From Achromobacter marplatensis (GTDB taxonomy: Bacteria > Pseudomonadota > Gammaproteobacteria > Burkholderiales > Burkholderiaceae_B): DNA of 64,000 nt. The position numbers and the translations under genes are program-made. Shown here piece by piece: positions 53,063 to 62,851 of this stretch; within the stretch, counting starts at the first letter, position 1, and every line of letters begins with the position of its first letter. Below the pieces are notes generated by a model. The model was given only the letters and a program-made list of their open reading frames with translations, was not told where the DNA came from and ran no database searches. The stretch covers positions 1 through 64,000 of the forward strand of contig NZ_NJIG01000009.1 in the NCBI RefSeq assembly GCF_002209535.1, in the 5' to 3' direction.

Positions 53063-53365
53063 CGCAAGAGTCACCTCACAGACGCCGGTGGCATTTCCTT
53101 GCGTTTATTATGTCTTGAAAGTATTCGTAATATGTGACGGATTATTTCGAATATGAAGCCTTTTGGGGACACATTCGGTCAATGTCTTGGCAGTCGTTCG
53201 AAAGCGCGTCGGGAGCGCGCCAGAGGGAAAATGGGGCCGCATTTGACATGATCATGACTTCGTTCGACTGTGATGCCGGCCGTATTGTTACGTTCTGTGT
53301 CGGGAATGTGTCGTCGACTGGCAACAATACCGGTGCTGCCATGCCATGGCCTGCGGTGCGGCGTC
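53063..53365. promoter_or_regulatory. Gap between the wecB operon and ssrA terminator
   Basis: About 300 bp with no gene. The part nearest wecB (53100-53155) is clearly AT-rich against its surroundings and should hold the operon promoter; CATAAT on the minus strand (53112-53107) is a candidate -10 but no matching -35 was found. CATGATCATG at 53247-53256 is a perfect palindrome. Nothing else was recognised. Confidence 0.4.
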
Positions 53366-53400
53366 AAAAAAAATGGCCAATTCCGGGGAGTTGGCCATTT
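53366..53400 (-). terminator. Rho-independent terminator of ssrA
   Basis: On the minus strand AAATGGCCAA (53400-53391) pairs with TTGGCCATTT (53380-53371) across a 10-nt loop, followed by a run of eight T. It lies 31 bp past the 3' end of tmRNA. Confidence 0.85.
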
Positions 53401-53430
53401 TGCTAAGCACTGCGCAATAAAGCGGAATTT

Positions 53431-53820
53431 TGGTGGAGCCGGGGGGAATTGAACCCCCGTCCGCAAGCCCTCTGCAATCAGTTCTACATGCGTAGTCGAT
53501 TTATTTAGTTTTAACTTTGGACTTAGCCAACCGACAGGCCGGACCAAAGCGATTCACGTAATTTAAATCTGAGCCGTGTGACCCCAGCGCAGACCGATTC
53601 CTTGTGAATGTCGCTGCTGTGGTTCGAGGGTTACCCCCCTAGGAAGTTGCCTTCCTCCACCTGACCCAAGGACAGATCAGTGCAGCGGCTCACCGCTTAA
53701 GCGGCGAGAGCGAAACGCTCGTCGTTGGCGTTTGTAGTGTTTCCAGTGGTTTAACGAGCGAACTGGTGCTCGGCATGCCCTGAGTTGTTTCGCGACCCAC
53801 GTCGAATCCGGATCGGCCCC
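53431..53820 (-). ncRNA. ssrA: Transfer-messenger RNA (tmRNA)
   Basis: 390 nt. The 3' end (minus strand) closes with GACGGGGGTTCAATTCCCC, then CGGCTCCACCA, the tRNA-like T-arm and acceptor. The 5' end GGGGCCGATCCGGATTCGAC pairs with it over seven bases, including one G-U pair. The tag frame reads ANDERFALAA followed by TAA (53729-53697), the tag known in Bordetella and related betaproteobacteria. tmRNA frees stalled ribosomes and marks the unfinished protein for degradation. The three bases at the end (CCA) are encoded, at 53433-53431. Confidence 0.97.
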
Positions 53821-53910
53821 AAGAACTTCTATTGTACTGGTAAACGCAATAGCCTGCTGCGTTGTCCGCGCCCGCCGGTGCAGGCGTGGCGCGGGGGATA
53901 CAAGTGCGGG

Positions 53911-55086
53911 TCAGGCGGCGTTGGCGCAGGCGGTTTTCGCCTGGCGCGGACGGGAGGCTGCCATCAGCGCGAAGGCCAGGGCGACGGAAATCGCCACGAT
54001 GACAGAAGCCGCCCAACCCAGCGACGCCAGGCCGTAGTGGTCGATCACGTTGCCGCCCACCACCGCGCCCAGTCCGATGCCGATGTTGGCGCCCGAGATG
54101 TTCAAGGACGCGGCGAAGGCCGGCGCTTCGGGCGCGGCTTTCATCAGGCGCACGTGGCACACGATGAAGAGCGCGGCCTGCGCAATGCCCCAGATCCCCA
54201 ACGCCACGGCGAGCAGGCCATGGGATTGCATCACGGGCGCCACGAACGCCAGGCCCGCTGCCATCATCGACGAGAACAGCGCGGTTGCGCCAAGCGGGCT
54301 GCGGTCCACCAAGCGGCCGCCCAAGGTGTTGCCGATCAGGCCCACGCCGCCGAAGGCCATCATGGTCCAGCCGACGATCTGCCCGTTGAAGCCGGCCAGC
54401 CGCTCCAGCATGTCCGCCAGGTAGGTGTAGGCCGTGAACATGCCGGTGAACACCAGCAGCGACAGCACCACGTGGCCCAGCACGATCGGGTTGCGCAGGA
54501 TGCGCAGCTGCGTCACCAGCTTGACGCTGTCGGCGCGAATCCGGGTGCTGGGGAACGCCAGCAACAGGAGCAGCGCCTTGGCGAAGGCAACGCCCGACAA
54601 CACCCAGAATGCCGCGCGCCATCCGAACGCATCCGAGATCAGCACGCCGATCGGGATGCCGAAGACGGTGGCCGCCACGATGCCGAAGGCCACCATCGAG
54701 ATGGCGCGGCCGGCGCGCGCCGGACCGACCAGCTCCACGGCGGTGGCGCTGGCCAGTGACCAGAACACGGGCAAGGCCAGGGCGGGCACGAAGCGGGCCA
54801 CAGCCATGATCCAGATGTTCGGGGCCATCGCCGCCACGGCGTTGGACACACCGAACAGCACCAGCACGCCGATGAACAGGCGCTTGCGCTCGACGTTGGC
54901 CATCAGCGCGGTCAGCAGCGGGCCGGTCGCGGCCACCGTGAAGGCGAACAGCGTGACCAGCAGGCCAGCTTGCGACACGGTGACGTTCAGGTCGCGGGCC
55001 AGCCCGGGAAGCAGGCCGACGATCAGGAATTCTGTCGTCAGGATCGTGAAACCGGCGGCGGAAAGTAGCAGGATAGGCAAAAGCAT
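53911..55086 (-). CDS. MFS transporter, DHA1 family drug/sugar efflux type
   Basis: 391-aa inner-membrane antiporter with 12 helices. ATG 55086 was chosen over ATG 55092 because AGAGGA ends directly against the latter but is six bases from the former. Motifs: ILLLSAAGFTILTTEFLIVG in helix 1 and ALMANVERKRLFIG (motif A type) between helices 2 and 3. These resemble YdhP/AraJ-like exporters. The substrate cannot be told. It lies alone between ssrA and gph, with a 342-bp upstream gap. Confidence 0.88.
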   Translation of the reverse strand: MLLPILLLSAAGFTILTTEFLIVGLLPGLARDLNVTVSQAGLLVTLFAFTVAATGPLLTALMANVERKRLFIGVLVLFGVSNAVAAMAPNIWIMAVARFVPALALPVFWSLASATAVELVGPARAGRAISMVAFGIVAATVFGIPIGVLISDAFGWRAAFWVLSGVAFAKALLLLLAFPSTRIRADSVKLVTQLRILRNPIVLGHVVLSLLVFTGMFTAYTYLADMLERLAGFNGQIVGWTMMAFGGVGLIGNTLGGRLVDRSPLGATALFSSMMAAGLAFVAPVMQSHGLLAVALGIWGIAQAALFIVCHVRLMKAAPEAPAFAASLNISGANIGIGLGAVVGGNVIDHYGLASLGWAASVIVAISVALAFALMAASRPRQAKTACANAA

Positions 55087-55428
55087 AGGCATTCCTCTGG
55101 CGCGATGCCGTCAGGCGGCGCGCGGGGCAGGGCGATGTAGGCGTACTGAAAAGGTCTGAGGGGCGCGGCGGCACGGGGGCCGGGCGCTGCGCCGGGGCAG
55201 AATGCCGTCAGCGCGAAAGTTGCGGATGGGAACTGCCGCAACACCGGCCTGGGCCGGAATGGCAATCGGGAGGCACCCGAATGCCTTGCATGAGTGACAC
55301 TTTAAGGGACTTTGGAATCCGGATAAAGGTTCTGGTGTCGGATAGATTGTTCGGATGCGTCAACTAATTCGGAACGAACAATCGTCAGGCAACACGGCGG
55401 ACCCAGCGTGCCCGCCGCGCATCGCGCG
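55087..55428. promoter_or_regulatory. Gap upstream of the MFS gene
   Basis: About 340 bp without a recognisable gene, terminator or repeat. The stretch 55290-55390 is AT-richer than its surroundings and is the best place for the MFS promoter on the minus strand. Nothing else seen. Confidence 0.35.
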
Positions 55429-56103
55429 TCAGCGCAGGTCGCTGGGCAGCAGCGGCTGGATGGCGGACCAGAGCTCAGCAGGGGTATTTGCGCAGGTTTC
55501 CGCTTCCCAGGAGCTGATGTTGTCTTCTTCGCCGACATAGCCGTAAGCGGCCGCCACGGCGGGCATGCCCGCCGCATGCGCCGCCTGGATGTCGCGCAGG
55601 TCGTCGCCTACGTAGACGCAGCGGTCCACGGCGAAGCCGGCTTCGCGCGCGGCGTGCTGCAGCGGCAAGGGGTGCGGCTTGGCGTGGGCTGTCGTGTCGC
55701 CGCAGACCAGCACGGCGCTGTCGCGCGTCAGGTCCAGGAATTCGACGATCGGCAGGGTCAGGTAGGTGACTTTGTTGGTGACGATGCCCCAGGACAGGCC
55801 GCGGCGGCGGATATCGGCCAGCAGAGTGTCGATGCCGGGGAAGAGCTTGCTGTGCACGGTCGAGTTGGCGGCGTAGTCTTCCAGGAACTGCAGGCGGGTG
55901 GGCTCGTAGTCCGGGTCGCCGGGCTTCAAATCCAGCGCCACGCGCAGCAGGCCGCGGGCGCCTTGCGACGCCACGGGGCGCAATGCCTCGTAGGGCATGG
56001 GCTCCAGGCCGCGGCGGGTGCGCTGCTGGTTGGCGGCAGCGGCCAGGTCGGGGGCGGTGTCGGCCAGGGTGCCGTCGAAATCGAACAGAATCAGGGCGCT
56101 CAT
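55429..56103 (-). CDS. gph: Phosphoglycolate phosphatase (HAD superfamily)
   Basis: 224 aa. Removes phosphate from 2-phosphoglycolate, formed when DNA ends are repaired. HAD motif [11 protein letters not shown] (residues 7-16), motif II IVTNK, motif III KPHPLPL and motif [14 protein letters not shown] are all present. It overlaps the end of ubiG by four bases (ATGA), an arrangement common in betaproteobacteria. Length and the helical cap insert fit Gph; other HAD phosphatases are the alternative. Confidence 0.92.
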   Translation of the reverse strand: MSALILFDFDGTLADTAPDLAAAANQQRTRRGLEPMPYEALRPVASQGARGLLRVALDLKPGDPDYEPTRLQFLEDYAANSTVHSKLFPGIDTLLADIRRRGLSWGIVTNKVTYLTLPIVEFLDLTRDSAVLVCGDTTAHAKPHPLPLQHAAREAGFAVDRCVYVGDDLRDIQAAHAAGMPAVAAAYGYVGEEDNISSWEAETCANTPAELWSAIQPLLPSDLR

Positions 56104-56828
56104 TTACGGGTAGCCATCAGGTAGTTGACCGAGGTGTCGGACGACAGCGAGTAGATCTGGGTGATCGGGTTGTATTCCATGCCACGCATGCTGATCGGCT
56201 CCAGGTTGGCGGCGCGCGCCGCTGCGGACAATTCGCTGGGCTTGATGAACTGGTCGTAGCTGTGGGTGCCGCGCGGCAACAGGCGCAGGACGTACTCGGC
56301 GCCGACGATCGCGAAAACAAACGCCTTGGCGTTGCGGTTCAGGGTCGAAAAGAACACCCAGCCGCCGGGTTTGACGAGCGTCGAGCAGGCGCGCACGATG
56401 GACGCCGGGTCCGGCACGTGTTCCAGCATTTCCATGCAGGTGACCACGTCATACTGGCCGGGCTGTTCGGCGGCCAGTTCTTCCACGGGCACCTTGCGGT
56501 ATTCCACTTTCACGCCCGATTCCAGGCCGTGCAGGCGGGCGACCTTCAGCGACTTGTCGGCCAGGTCGATGCCTGTGACGTCCGCGCCGCCGCGGGCCAT
56601 GGATTCCGACAGGATGCCGCCGCCGCAACCCACATCCAGCACTTTCTTGCCGGCGAGGCTGCCCGCGCACTCCTGAATCCATTCCAGCCGCAGCGGGTTG
56701 ATGGCGTGCAGGGGCTTGAACTCGCTTTCGGGGTCCCACCAGCGGCTGGCCAGGGCGCTGAACTTGTCCAGTTCGGCCTGATCGGCGTTGACGGCGGGGC
56801 GTTCGGAGTCGTGAATTTGCGTGGTCAT
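56100..56828 (-). CDS. ubiG: Ubiquinone biosynthesis O-methyltransferase
   Basis: 242-aa SAM-dependent methyltransferase that carries out both O-methylation steps of ubiquinone synthesis. It begins [20 protein letters not shown], the UbiG opening. The SAM site is [19 protein letters not shown] with [27 protein letters not shown] and [20 protein letters not shown] are the other family blocks. It starts 150 bp after the OmpA gene terminator and leads a two-gene operon with gph. Confidence 0.95.
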   Translation of the reverse strand: MTTQIHDSERPAVNADQAELDKFSALASRWWDPESEFKPLHAINPLRLEWIQECAGSLAGKKVLDVGCGGGILSESMARGGADVTGIDLADKSLKVARLHGLESGVKVEYRKVPVEELAAEQPGQYDVVTCMEMLEHVPDPASIVRACSTLVKPGGWVFFSTLNRNAKAFVFAIVGAEYVLRLLPRGTHSYDQFIKPSELSAAARAANLEPISMRGMEYNPITQIYSLSSDTSVNYLMATRK

Positions 56829-56927
56829 GGGCGGTCCAGCGAAAAGCGACGCTATCTATATAGAGGAGTCCGTCGCGCGAAGGCGGGGAGGAAACACGCC
56901 TTCGCACCACATTGGTGCAAGACGGAC

Positions 56928-56962
56928 GAAAAAAAGGGCCTCGCTATGCGAGGCCCTTTATT
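56928..56962 (-). terminator. Rho-independent terminator of the OmpA-family gene
   Basis: GGGCCTCGC (56936-56944) pairs with GCGAGGCCC (56948-56956) around TAT. An A-run (56929-56935) supplies the U-tract on the minus strand. Confidence 0.9.
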
Positions 56963-56978
56963 GTAGCTAGTCCGGCAA

Positions 56979-57560
56979 TTACTTGCGGCTACCCACGATT
57001 TCGATTTCAACGCGACGGTTTTGGGCACGGCCCTCTTTCGTCTTGTTGGAAGCGATCGGGTTCGACTCGCCCTTACCTTCCGTGTAGATACGGTTGGGGT
57101 CGATACCCTTGCTGACCAGGTAGGTCTTGACCGAAGCGGCGCGGCGCTCGGACAGCTTCTGGTTGTAGGCGTCAGTACCGATGGAGTCGGTGTGGCCAAC
57201 AGCAATGATGGTTTCCAGCTCGATACCGCGAGCTTGCTGGGCGACTTGATCCAGCAGCTGACGACCTTCGGGCTTCAGGGTCGACTTGTCGAAGTCGAAG
57301 AACGTGTCAGCATTGAACACGACCTTTGCCGCCATCGGGGCCGGCTTCGCCTTCTGTTGTGCAACCGGGACACCGTCGCAACCGGGGATACCGGTGGCAG
57401 GGGTCCAGAAAGCATCGCGCCAGCACAGTTCGTTCGTACCGTTTTTCCAAACGTTACCGAACGGGTTGCGCCAGTTGTCCACGGTTTGCGCGGAAGCTAC
57501 ACCAGAGGCCGTGACGGCGGCGAAGGCGAGCGCCAGAGCGAATTTGGAGGGTTTGTTCAT
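56979..57560 (-). CDS. OmpA-family outer membrane protein
   Basis: 193 aa with a signal peptide (MNKPSKFALALAFAAV, cleavage after ASAQ near residue 25) and a strong ribosome site (GAGGAG before the start). A short linker with a Cys pair (NELCWRD, GIPGCDG) precedes an OmpA C-terminal domain: VVFNADTFFDFDKSTLKPEG, AVGHTDSIGTDAYNQKLSERRA and the NRRVEIEIVG end, which binds peptidoglycan. There is no N-terminal barrel, so it is a tether-type protein, close to the short OmpA proteins of Bordetella. Likely abundant, given its clear promoter and terminator. Confidence 0.93.
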   Translation of the reverse strand: MNKPSKFALALAFAAVTASGVASAQTVDNWRNPFGNVWKNGTNELCWRDAFWTPATGIPGCDGVPVAQQKAKPAPMAAKVVFNADTFFDFDKSTLKPEGRQLLDQVAQQARGIELETIIAVGHTDSIGTDAYNQKLSERRAASVKTYLVSKGIDPNRIYTEGKGESNPIASNKTKEGRAQNRRVEIEIVGSRK

Positions 57561-57635
57561 GTTTCTCCTCGTTGAGCTTGAAGCTGGATAAGTGACTCGC
57601 AGCGAACCCCCGCCGCATATCAGGAAAACGGGGCC

Positions 57636-57663
57636 AGTATAGCAACGCCAAGAGCTGGTTCAA
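57636..57663 (-). promoter_or_regulatory. Promoter of the OmpA-family gene
   Basis: On the minus strand TTGAAC (57663-57658) and TATACT (57641-57636) are 16 bp apart: four of six and five of six matches. The predicted transcript starts about 70 nt before the ATG. Confidence 0.6.
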
Positions 57664-57912
57664 AGGAATAGCTACTGGGTTTCCTGCGTGCTGGAAACAA
57701 TCTTAAGGCATTTGGGGGGCTTTGGCTTCCCTGGAGAGGCGCATTGACGCTGGATACGGCGTTTTCGGCGCTCCATCGGTTTTCCATGTTGGTTTTTGAC
57801 AACAGGGCCATTGGGCGCGGCCCGACGGCCGGCCGCGGCTTGCCGATGGCGGCCCGCAGAGGTCGCTCATCGGCCACTTCCCGTGGCCCTGCCCAACGGG
57901 ATGGGAATCGAA

Positions 57913-57921
57913 TGATAGAAT
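57913..57921 (+). promoter_or_regulatory. Candidate extended -10 promoter for gyrA
   Basis: TGATAGAAT holds a TGn extension and TAGAAT, five of six matches. It is 53 bp before the gyrA ATG, which has no purine-rich ribosome site, only an AT-rich leader. The rest of the 413-bp gap 57561-57973 holds the opposing OmpA promoter and GC-rich sequence with nothing else recognised. Confidence 0.45.
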
Positions 57922-57973
57922 TTCCTGTTTACCCGGCCCGGGTTCCTCCTTACACGATTCTGTCGTTATATAT

Positions 57974-60643
57974 ATGGATTCCTTTGCCAAGGAGACGCTT
58001 CCGGTTTCGCTGGAAGAAGAGATGCGCCGCAGTTACCTCGATTACGCGATGAGCGTGATCGTTGGGCGGGCGCTACCGGATGTGCGGGACGGCTTGAAGC
58101 CCGTCCACCGGCGCGTGCTCTACGCGATGCACGAACTGAACAACGATTGGAACCGCGCCTATAAGAAGTCGGCGCGTATCGTCGGGGACGTCATCGGTAA
58201 ATACCACCCCCACGGCGACCAATCCGTCTACGACACCATCGTCCGCATGGCGCAGGATTTCTCCATGCGCTACATGCTGGTCGACGGCCAGGGCAACTTC
58301 GGCTCGATCGACGGCGATAACGCCGCGGCGATGCGTTACACCGAAATCCGCCTGGCCAAGATCGCCCACGAACTGCTGGCCGACATCGACCAGGAAACCG
58401 TGGACTTCGGCCCCAACTACGACGGCAGCGAGCAAGAACCGCTGCTGTTGCCGTCGCGCTTGCCCAACCTGCTGGTCAACGGCAGCTCGGGCATCGCGGT
58501 GGGCATGGCCACCAACATTCCGCCGCACAACCTGCAGGAAGTGGTCGACGGCTGCCTGTACTGCCTGCGCAATCCGGCCTGCACGGTCGATGAGCTCATC
58601 GAGCTCATCCCGGCGCCCGATTTCCCCACGGGCGGCATCATCTACGGCATGTCCGGAGTGCGCGAAGGCTATCGCACCGGTCGCGGCCGCGTCATCATGC
58701 GCGCCAAGACCCACTTCGAAGACATGGAGAAGGGCAATCGCCAGGCGATCGTGATCGACGCGATTCCCTACCAGGTCAACAAGAAGACCTTGCAGGAACG
58801 CATCGCCGAACTCGTCAACGACAAGAAGATCGAAGGCATCTCCGATATTCGCGACGAGTCCGACAAGGACGGCATGCGTCTGGTCATCGAGCTCAAGCGC
58901 GGCGAGGTGCCCGAGGTTGTCCTGAACAACCTGTACAAGAACACGCAGCTGCAAGACACCTTCGGGATGAACCTGGTGGCGCTGGTCGACGGCCAGCCCC
59001 GCCTGCTCAACTTGAAGCAGATGATCGACTACTTCCTGCAGCATCGCCGCGAAGTGGTCACGCGCCGCACGGTGTTCCAGCTGCGCAAGGCCCGCGAACG
59101 CGGCCACGTGCTGGAAGGCCTGGCCGTCGCGCTGGCCAACATCGATGATTTCATCACCATCATCAAGGCCGCGCCGACGCCTCCCGTCGCCCGCCAGGAA
59201 TTGATGGCGAAGTCGTGGGATTCGTCGCTGGTGCGCGAAATGCTGTCGCGCGCCGATGGCGATACGCCGGGAGGCCGCTCGGCCTTCCGTCCGGACGACC
59301 TGGACGCCGAGTTCGGCCTGCAGGGCGACGGCATGTACCGCCTGAGCGATACGCAGGCTCAGGAAATCCTGAACATGCGCCTGCAACGCCTGACCGGGCT
59401 GGAGCAGGACAAGATCGTCGGCGAATACAAGGACATCATGTCCACCATCGCCGACCTGCTCGACATCCTGGCCCGCCCCGAGCGCATCACGACGATCATC
59501 TCCGACGAACTGCAGGCCATCAAGGCCGAGTTCTCGACCGGCGTGAAGGACACGCGCCGCTCGGAAATCGAGATGAACGCGACCGAGCTCGATACCGAAG
59601 ACCTGATCACGCCCACCGACATGGTCGTGACCCTGTCGCACGGCGGCTACATCAAGAGCCAGCCCTTGTCCGAGTACCGCTCGCAAAAGCGCGGCGGACG
59701 CGGCAAGCAGGCGACGGCGATGAAGGAAAACGACTGGATCGACCAGTTGTTCATCGCCAACACGCACGACTTCCTGCTGTGCTTCTCGAACCGCGGCCGC
59801 GTGTACTGGCTGAAGGTCTGGGAAGTGCCCCAAGGCACGCGCAATTCGCGCGGCAAGCCCATCGTCAATATGTTCCCGCTGGCTGACGGCGAGAAGATCA
59901 CGGTGGTGCTGCCGGTCAAGGAATTCAGCGAAGACCACTACGTCTTCATGGCGACCTCGCGCGGCACGGTCAAGAAGACCCCGCTGTCCGACTTCTCCAA
60001 CCCGCGCAAGGCCGGCATCATCGCCGTCGACCTTGACGAGGGCGACTACCTGATCGGCGCCGACCTGACCGACGGCCAGCATGACGTCATGCTGTTCTCG
60101 GATTCGGGCAAGGCCGTGCGCTTCGACGAAAACGACGTGCGTCCGATGGGCCGCAACGCCCGTGGCGTGCGCGGCATGATGCTCGAGGAAACGCAGACCG
60201 TCATCGCGCTGCTGGTTGCCGGCGACGAAACGCAGACCGTGCTGACCGCCACTGAAAACGGTTACGGCAAGCGCACGCCGATCGGCGAATACACGCGCCA
60301 TGGCCGTGGCACGAAGGGCATGATCGCCATCCAGACCAGCTCGCGCAACGGCAAGGTCGTGGGTGCGGTGCTGGTCAATCCGACCGACGAAATCATGCTG
60401 ATCACCACCGGCGGCGTGCTGGTGCGTACTCGCGTCGCGGAAATCCGCGAAATGGGCCGCGCCACGCAAGGCGTCACGCTGATCAACGTCGATGACGGCA
60501 GCACGCTGTCCGGTGTGCGCCGTGTCGTGGAAAGCGATGCGGACGACGACGGCGAACTGGACGAAGACGTCCAGGCTGACGGCGGCGACGACAGCAACGG
60601 TGCAGCAGACTCGACGGATTCGACGGAACCTACGGAGCAATAA
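57974..60643 (+). CDS. gyrA: DNA gyrase subunit A
   Basis: 889-aa subunit that cuts and rejoins DNA as gyrase introduces negative supercoils. N-terminal domain with the catalytic Tyr122 ([10 protein letters not shown]). The quinolone-resistance region reads [10 protein letters not shown]: residues 81-87 keep E. coli numbering, with Gln at 83 and Asp at 87. The C-terminal beta-pinwheel carries the GyrA box QKRGGRGKQ (near 575). The protein ends in an acidic tail of about 35 residues rich in Asp, Glu, Ser and Thr. It overlaps serC by one base (TAATG). The ATG has no Shine-Dalgarno sequence. Confidence 0.97.
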   Translation: MDSFAKETLPVSLEEEMRRSYLDYAMSVIVGRALPDVRDGLKPVHRRVLYAMHELNNDWNRAYKKSARIVGDVIGKYHPHGDQSVYDTIVRMAQDFSMRYMLVDGQGNFGSIDGDNAAAMRYTEIRLAKIAHELLADIDQETVDFGPNYDGSEQEPLLLPSRLPNLLVNGSSGIAVGMATNIPPHNLQEVVDGCLYCLRNPACTVDELIELIPAPDFPTGGIIYGMSGVREGYRTGRGRVIMRAKTHFEDMEKGNRQAIVIDAIPYQVNKKTLQERIAELVNDKKIEGISDIRDESDKDGMRLVIELKRGEVPEVVLNNLYKNTQLQDTFGMNLVALVDGQPRLLNLKQMIDYFLQHRREVVTRRTVFQLRKARERGHVLEGLAVALANIDDFITIIKAAPTPPVARQELMAKSWDSSLVREMLSRADGDTPGGRSAFRPDDLDAEFGLQGDGMYRLSDTQAQEILNMRLQRLTGLEQDKIVGEYKDIMSTIADLLDILARPERITTIISDELQAIKAEFSTGVKDTRRSEIEMNATELDTEDLITPTDMVVTLSHGGYIKSQPLSEYRSQKRGGRGKQATAMKENDWIDQLFIANTHDFLLCFSNRGRVYWLKVWEVPQGTRNSRGKPIVNMFPLADGEKITVVLPVKEFSEDHYVFMATSRGTVKKTPLSDFSNPRKAGIIAVDLDEGDYLIGADLTDGQHDVMLFSDSGKAVRFDENDVRPMGRNARGVRGMMLEETQTVIALLVAGDETQTVLTATENGYGKRTPIGEYTRHGRGTKGMIAIQTSSRNGKVVGAVLVNPTDEIMLITTGGVLVRTRVAEIREMGRATQGVTLINVDDGSTLSGVRRVVESDADDDGELDEDVQADGGDDSNGAADSTDSTEPTEQ

Positions 60644-61773
60644 TGGCCCGCCCCTGGAACTTCTCGGCAGGCCCCTCGGCCTTGCCCGAGGTGGTATTGC
60701 AGCAAGCAGCAGCTGAGATGCTGGATTGGCATGGCAGTGGCATGTCGGTGATGGAAATGTCTCATCGCGGCAAGCACTTCGTGCAGATCTGCGACGAAGC
60801 CGAATCCGATTTGCGTGAGCTGCTGGGCTTGCCCGCTGACTACGCGGTCATGTTCATGCAAGGCGGAGGTTCCGGGGAGAACGCCATCGTTCCCATGAAT
60901 CTCATGGGACGACGCAGCACGCCGGCTGCCGACTTCGTCGTGACGGGCCATTGGTCCAAGCGGTCGTACAAGGAAGCCGGGCGCTATGGCAGCACCCATG
61001 TGGCGGCAAGCAGCGAGCAAGCCATCCAGCTGGATGGCCGCGAGCAGGCGCCGCTGACCTGGGTGCCGCCGGTCGATACCTGGAATGTGCGCAAGGAATC
61101 GGCTTACCTGCACCTGTGCAGCAATGAAACCATCGGCGGCGTCGAGTTCATGGACTGGCCCGACACCGCCGCGCTGGGCGCACCCGACGTGCCGTTGGTC
61201 GTCGATGCGTCTTCGCATTTCCTGTCGCGTCCGATGGACGTGACGCGTTGCGGCATGATGTATGCCGGCGCGCAGAAGAACGCGGGCCCGGCTGGCGTGA
61301 CCATGGTCATCGCCCGCCGCGACCTGATCGGCCACGCCTTGCCGATCTGCCCGTCCGCCTTCGATTACGCCAATGTGGCCGCGGATCATTCGCGCTACAA
61401 CACGCCGCCGACCTTCGCGATCTACGTCGCGGGCCTGGTGTTCAAGTGGGTCAAGGCCAATGGCGGCGTGGCCGGCATGGAAGCCGCCAACAAGGCCAAG
61501 GCCGACCTGCTGTACGGCTATCTGGACAGCACCAATTTCTATCGCAATCCCATTCACGCTCCCGTGCGTTCGCGCATGAACGTGCCGTTTGTGTTGCGCG
61601 ATGAGTCGCTGAATGACGCCTTCCTGCAAGGCGCTGATGCGGCGGGTCTGACACAACTGAAGGGCCACAAGAGCGTGGGCGGCATGCGCGCCTCCATCTA
61701 CAACGCCGTCCCCCTTGCCGGGGTGTCGGCGCTGGTCGAGTACCTGAAGGAATTCGAGCGCCGCTATGGATGA
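60643..61773 (+). CDS. serC: Phosphoserine aminotransferase
   Basis: 376-aa PLP enzyme making 3-phosphoserine from 3-phosphohydroxypyruvate for serine synthesis; also used in vitamin B6 synthesis. The start [18 protein letters not shown] and MSHRGKHF are the SerC N-terminal motifs. The PLP Lys is Lys212 in [28 protein letters not shown] near the C-terminus is typical. It is the second gene of a chain gyrA-serC-pheA-hisC in which every gene overlaps the next, as in Bordetella. Confidence 0.96.
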   Translation: MARPWNFSAGPSALPEVVLQQAAAEMLDWHGSGMSVMEMSHRGKHFVQICDEAESDLRELLGLPADYAVMFMQGGGSGENAIVPMNLMGRRSTPAADFVVTGHWSKRSYKEAGRYGSTHVAASSEQAIQLDGREQAPLTWVPPVDTWNVRKESAYLHLCSNETIGGVEFMDWPDTAALGAPDVPLVVDASSHFLSRPMDVTRCGMMYAGAQKNAGPAGVTMVIARRDLIGHALPICPSAFDYANVAADHSRYNTPPTFAIYVAGLVFKWVKANGGVAGMEAANKAKADLLYGYLDSTNFYRNPIHAPVRSRMNVPFVLRDESLNDAFLQGADAAGLTQLKGHKSVGGMRASIYNAVPLAGVSALVEYLKEFERRYG

Positions 61774-62851
61774 AGATCTGCAGCGCAAGCTGCTTCCCTT
61801 GCGCGCCCGCATCGATGCGTTGGACGCGCAGATCCTCGACTTGCTGTCGCAGCGCGCCCGCGCCGCGCTGGAAGTGGGCGAGGCCAAGCATGCCGCGCAA
61901 GCGGACGGCCCGGTGTTGCGCCCCGAGCGCGAAGCCGAAGTCATCCGCCGCTTGCAGCAGCTCAACCCCGGCCCGTTCCCGAATGCGGGTGTGGCGTCGG
62001 TGTGGACCGAGATCATCTCGGCCTGTCGCGGCCTGGAGCGCGGCATGACCGTCGCGTACCTGGGGCCGCAAGGCTCGTTTTCCGAACAGGCGGCGCTGGA
62101 GCATTTCGGCCACGCTGTGCAGAAGCTGCCTTGCGCGTCATTCGACGAGGTCTTCCGCGCGGTCGAGGCCGGCCAAGCGGATGTGGGCATGGTGCCTGTG
62201 GAGAACTCCACCGAAGGCGCCGTCAACCGCAGCCTGGACCTGTTGCTGAACACGCCGCTGACGATCCTGGGCGAACGCTCGCTCGTCATCCGCCATTGCC
62301 TGATGTCGCAATCGGGCGGCATGGACGGCATCAAGACTATTTCCGCGCATCCGCAGGCGCTGGCTCAGTGCCAGGGCTGGCTGACGCGCAACTATCCCGA
62401 CCTGGAACGCGTGGCTGCCTCCAGCAATTCCGAGGCTGCGCGTGCAGCGGCGGGCGACCCGACCGTTGCGGCGATCGCCGGCGAAGTGGCCGCGCCCGCC
62501 TGGAACTTGCAGGTCGTTGCCGCCGGCATCCAGGACGATCCGCACAACCGGACCCGTTTCCTGGCCATCGGCAACATCCAGCCGCTGGTCAGCGGCAAGG
62601 ACAAGACCAGCCTGATCCTGGCTGTGCCGAACCGTGCGGGCGCCGTGTATGAAATGCTGGCCCCGCTGGCGGCCAACGGCGTATCGATGACCCGCTTCGA
62701 GTCGCGCCCCGCGCGCACCGGCCAGTGGGAATATTATTTCTACGTTGATGTCCTGGGCCACCGCAACGATCCGAACGTCGAGCGCGCCCTCGCCACCTTG
62801 CAGGCGCAGGTCGCCTATCTGAAAGTGCTGGGTTCCTACCCGGCGCCGTGA
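61766..62851 (+). CDS. pheA: Bifunctional chorismate mutase/prephenate dehydratase
   Basis: 361 aa making phenylpyruvate from chorismate for phenylalanine. N-terminal chorismate mutase domain (about 1-85, [21 protein letters not shown] is divided by no gaps). Prephenate dehydratase follows from about residue 92 ([20 protein letters not shown]) with [17 protein letters not shown] and NRTRFLAIG. The C-terminal ACT domain ([20 protein letters not shown] and SMTRFESRP) should bind phenylalanine for feedback control. It overlaps serC by eight bases. Confidence 0.96.
   Translation: MDEDLQRKLLPLRARIDALDAQILDLLSQRARAALEVGEAKHAAQADGPVLRPEREAEVIRRLQQLNPGPFPNAGVASVWTEIISACRGLERGMTVAYLGPQGSFSEQAALEHFGHAVQKLPCASFDEVFRAVEAGQADVGMVPVENSTEGAVNRSLDLLLNTPLTILGERSLVIRHCLMSQSGGMDGIKTISAHPQALAQCQGWLTRNYPDLERVAASSNSEAARAAAGDPTVAAIAGEVAAPAWNLQVVAAGIQDDPHNRTRFLAIGNIQPLVSGKDKTSLILAVPNRAGAVYEMLAPLAANGVSMTRFESRPARTGQWEYYFYVDVLGHRNDPNVERALATLQAQVAYLKVLGSYPAP

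Noticed and set aside
47969-53137. An open frame of more than 1700 codons on the plus strand opposite the wecB-nfr operon
   Set aside because: It mirrors codon bias of the GC-rich minus-strand genes, has Arg/Gln/His-rich low-complexity translation, no family motif and no ribosome site.
53243-53274. TTGACA at 53243 as a plus-strand promoter
   Set aside because: No acceptable -10 at 16-18 bp and no plus-strand gene follows; only the tmRNA terminator lies ahead.
57796-57824. TTGACA at 57796 as the gyrA promoter
   Set aside because: The expected -10 position is GC-rich; the TGATAGAAT site nearer the gene fits better.
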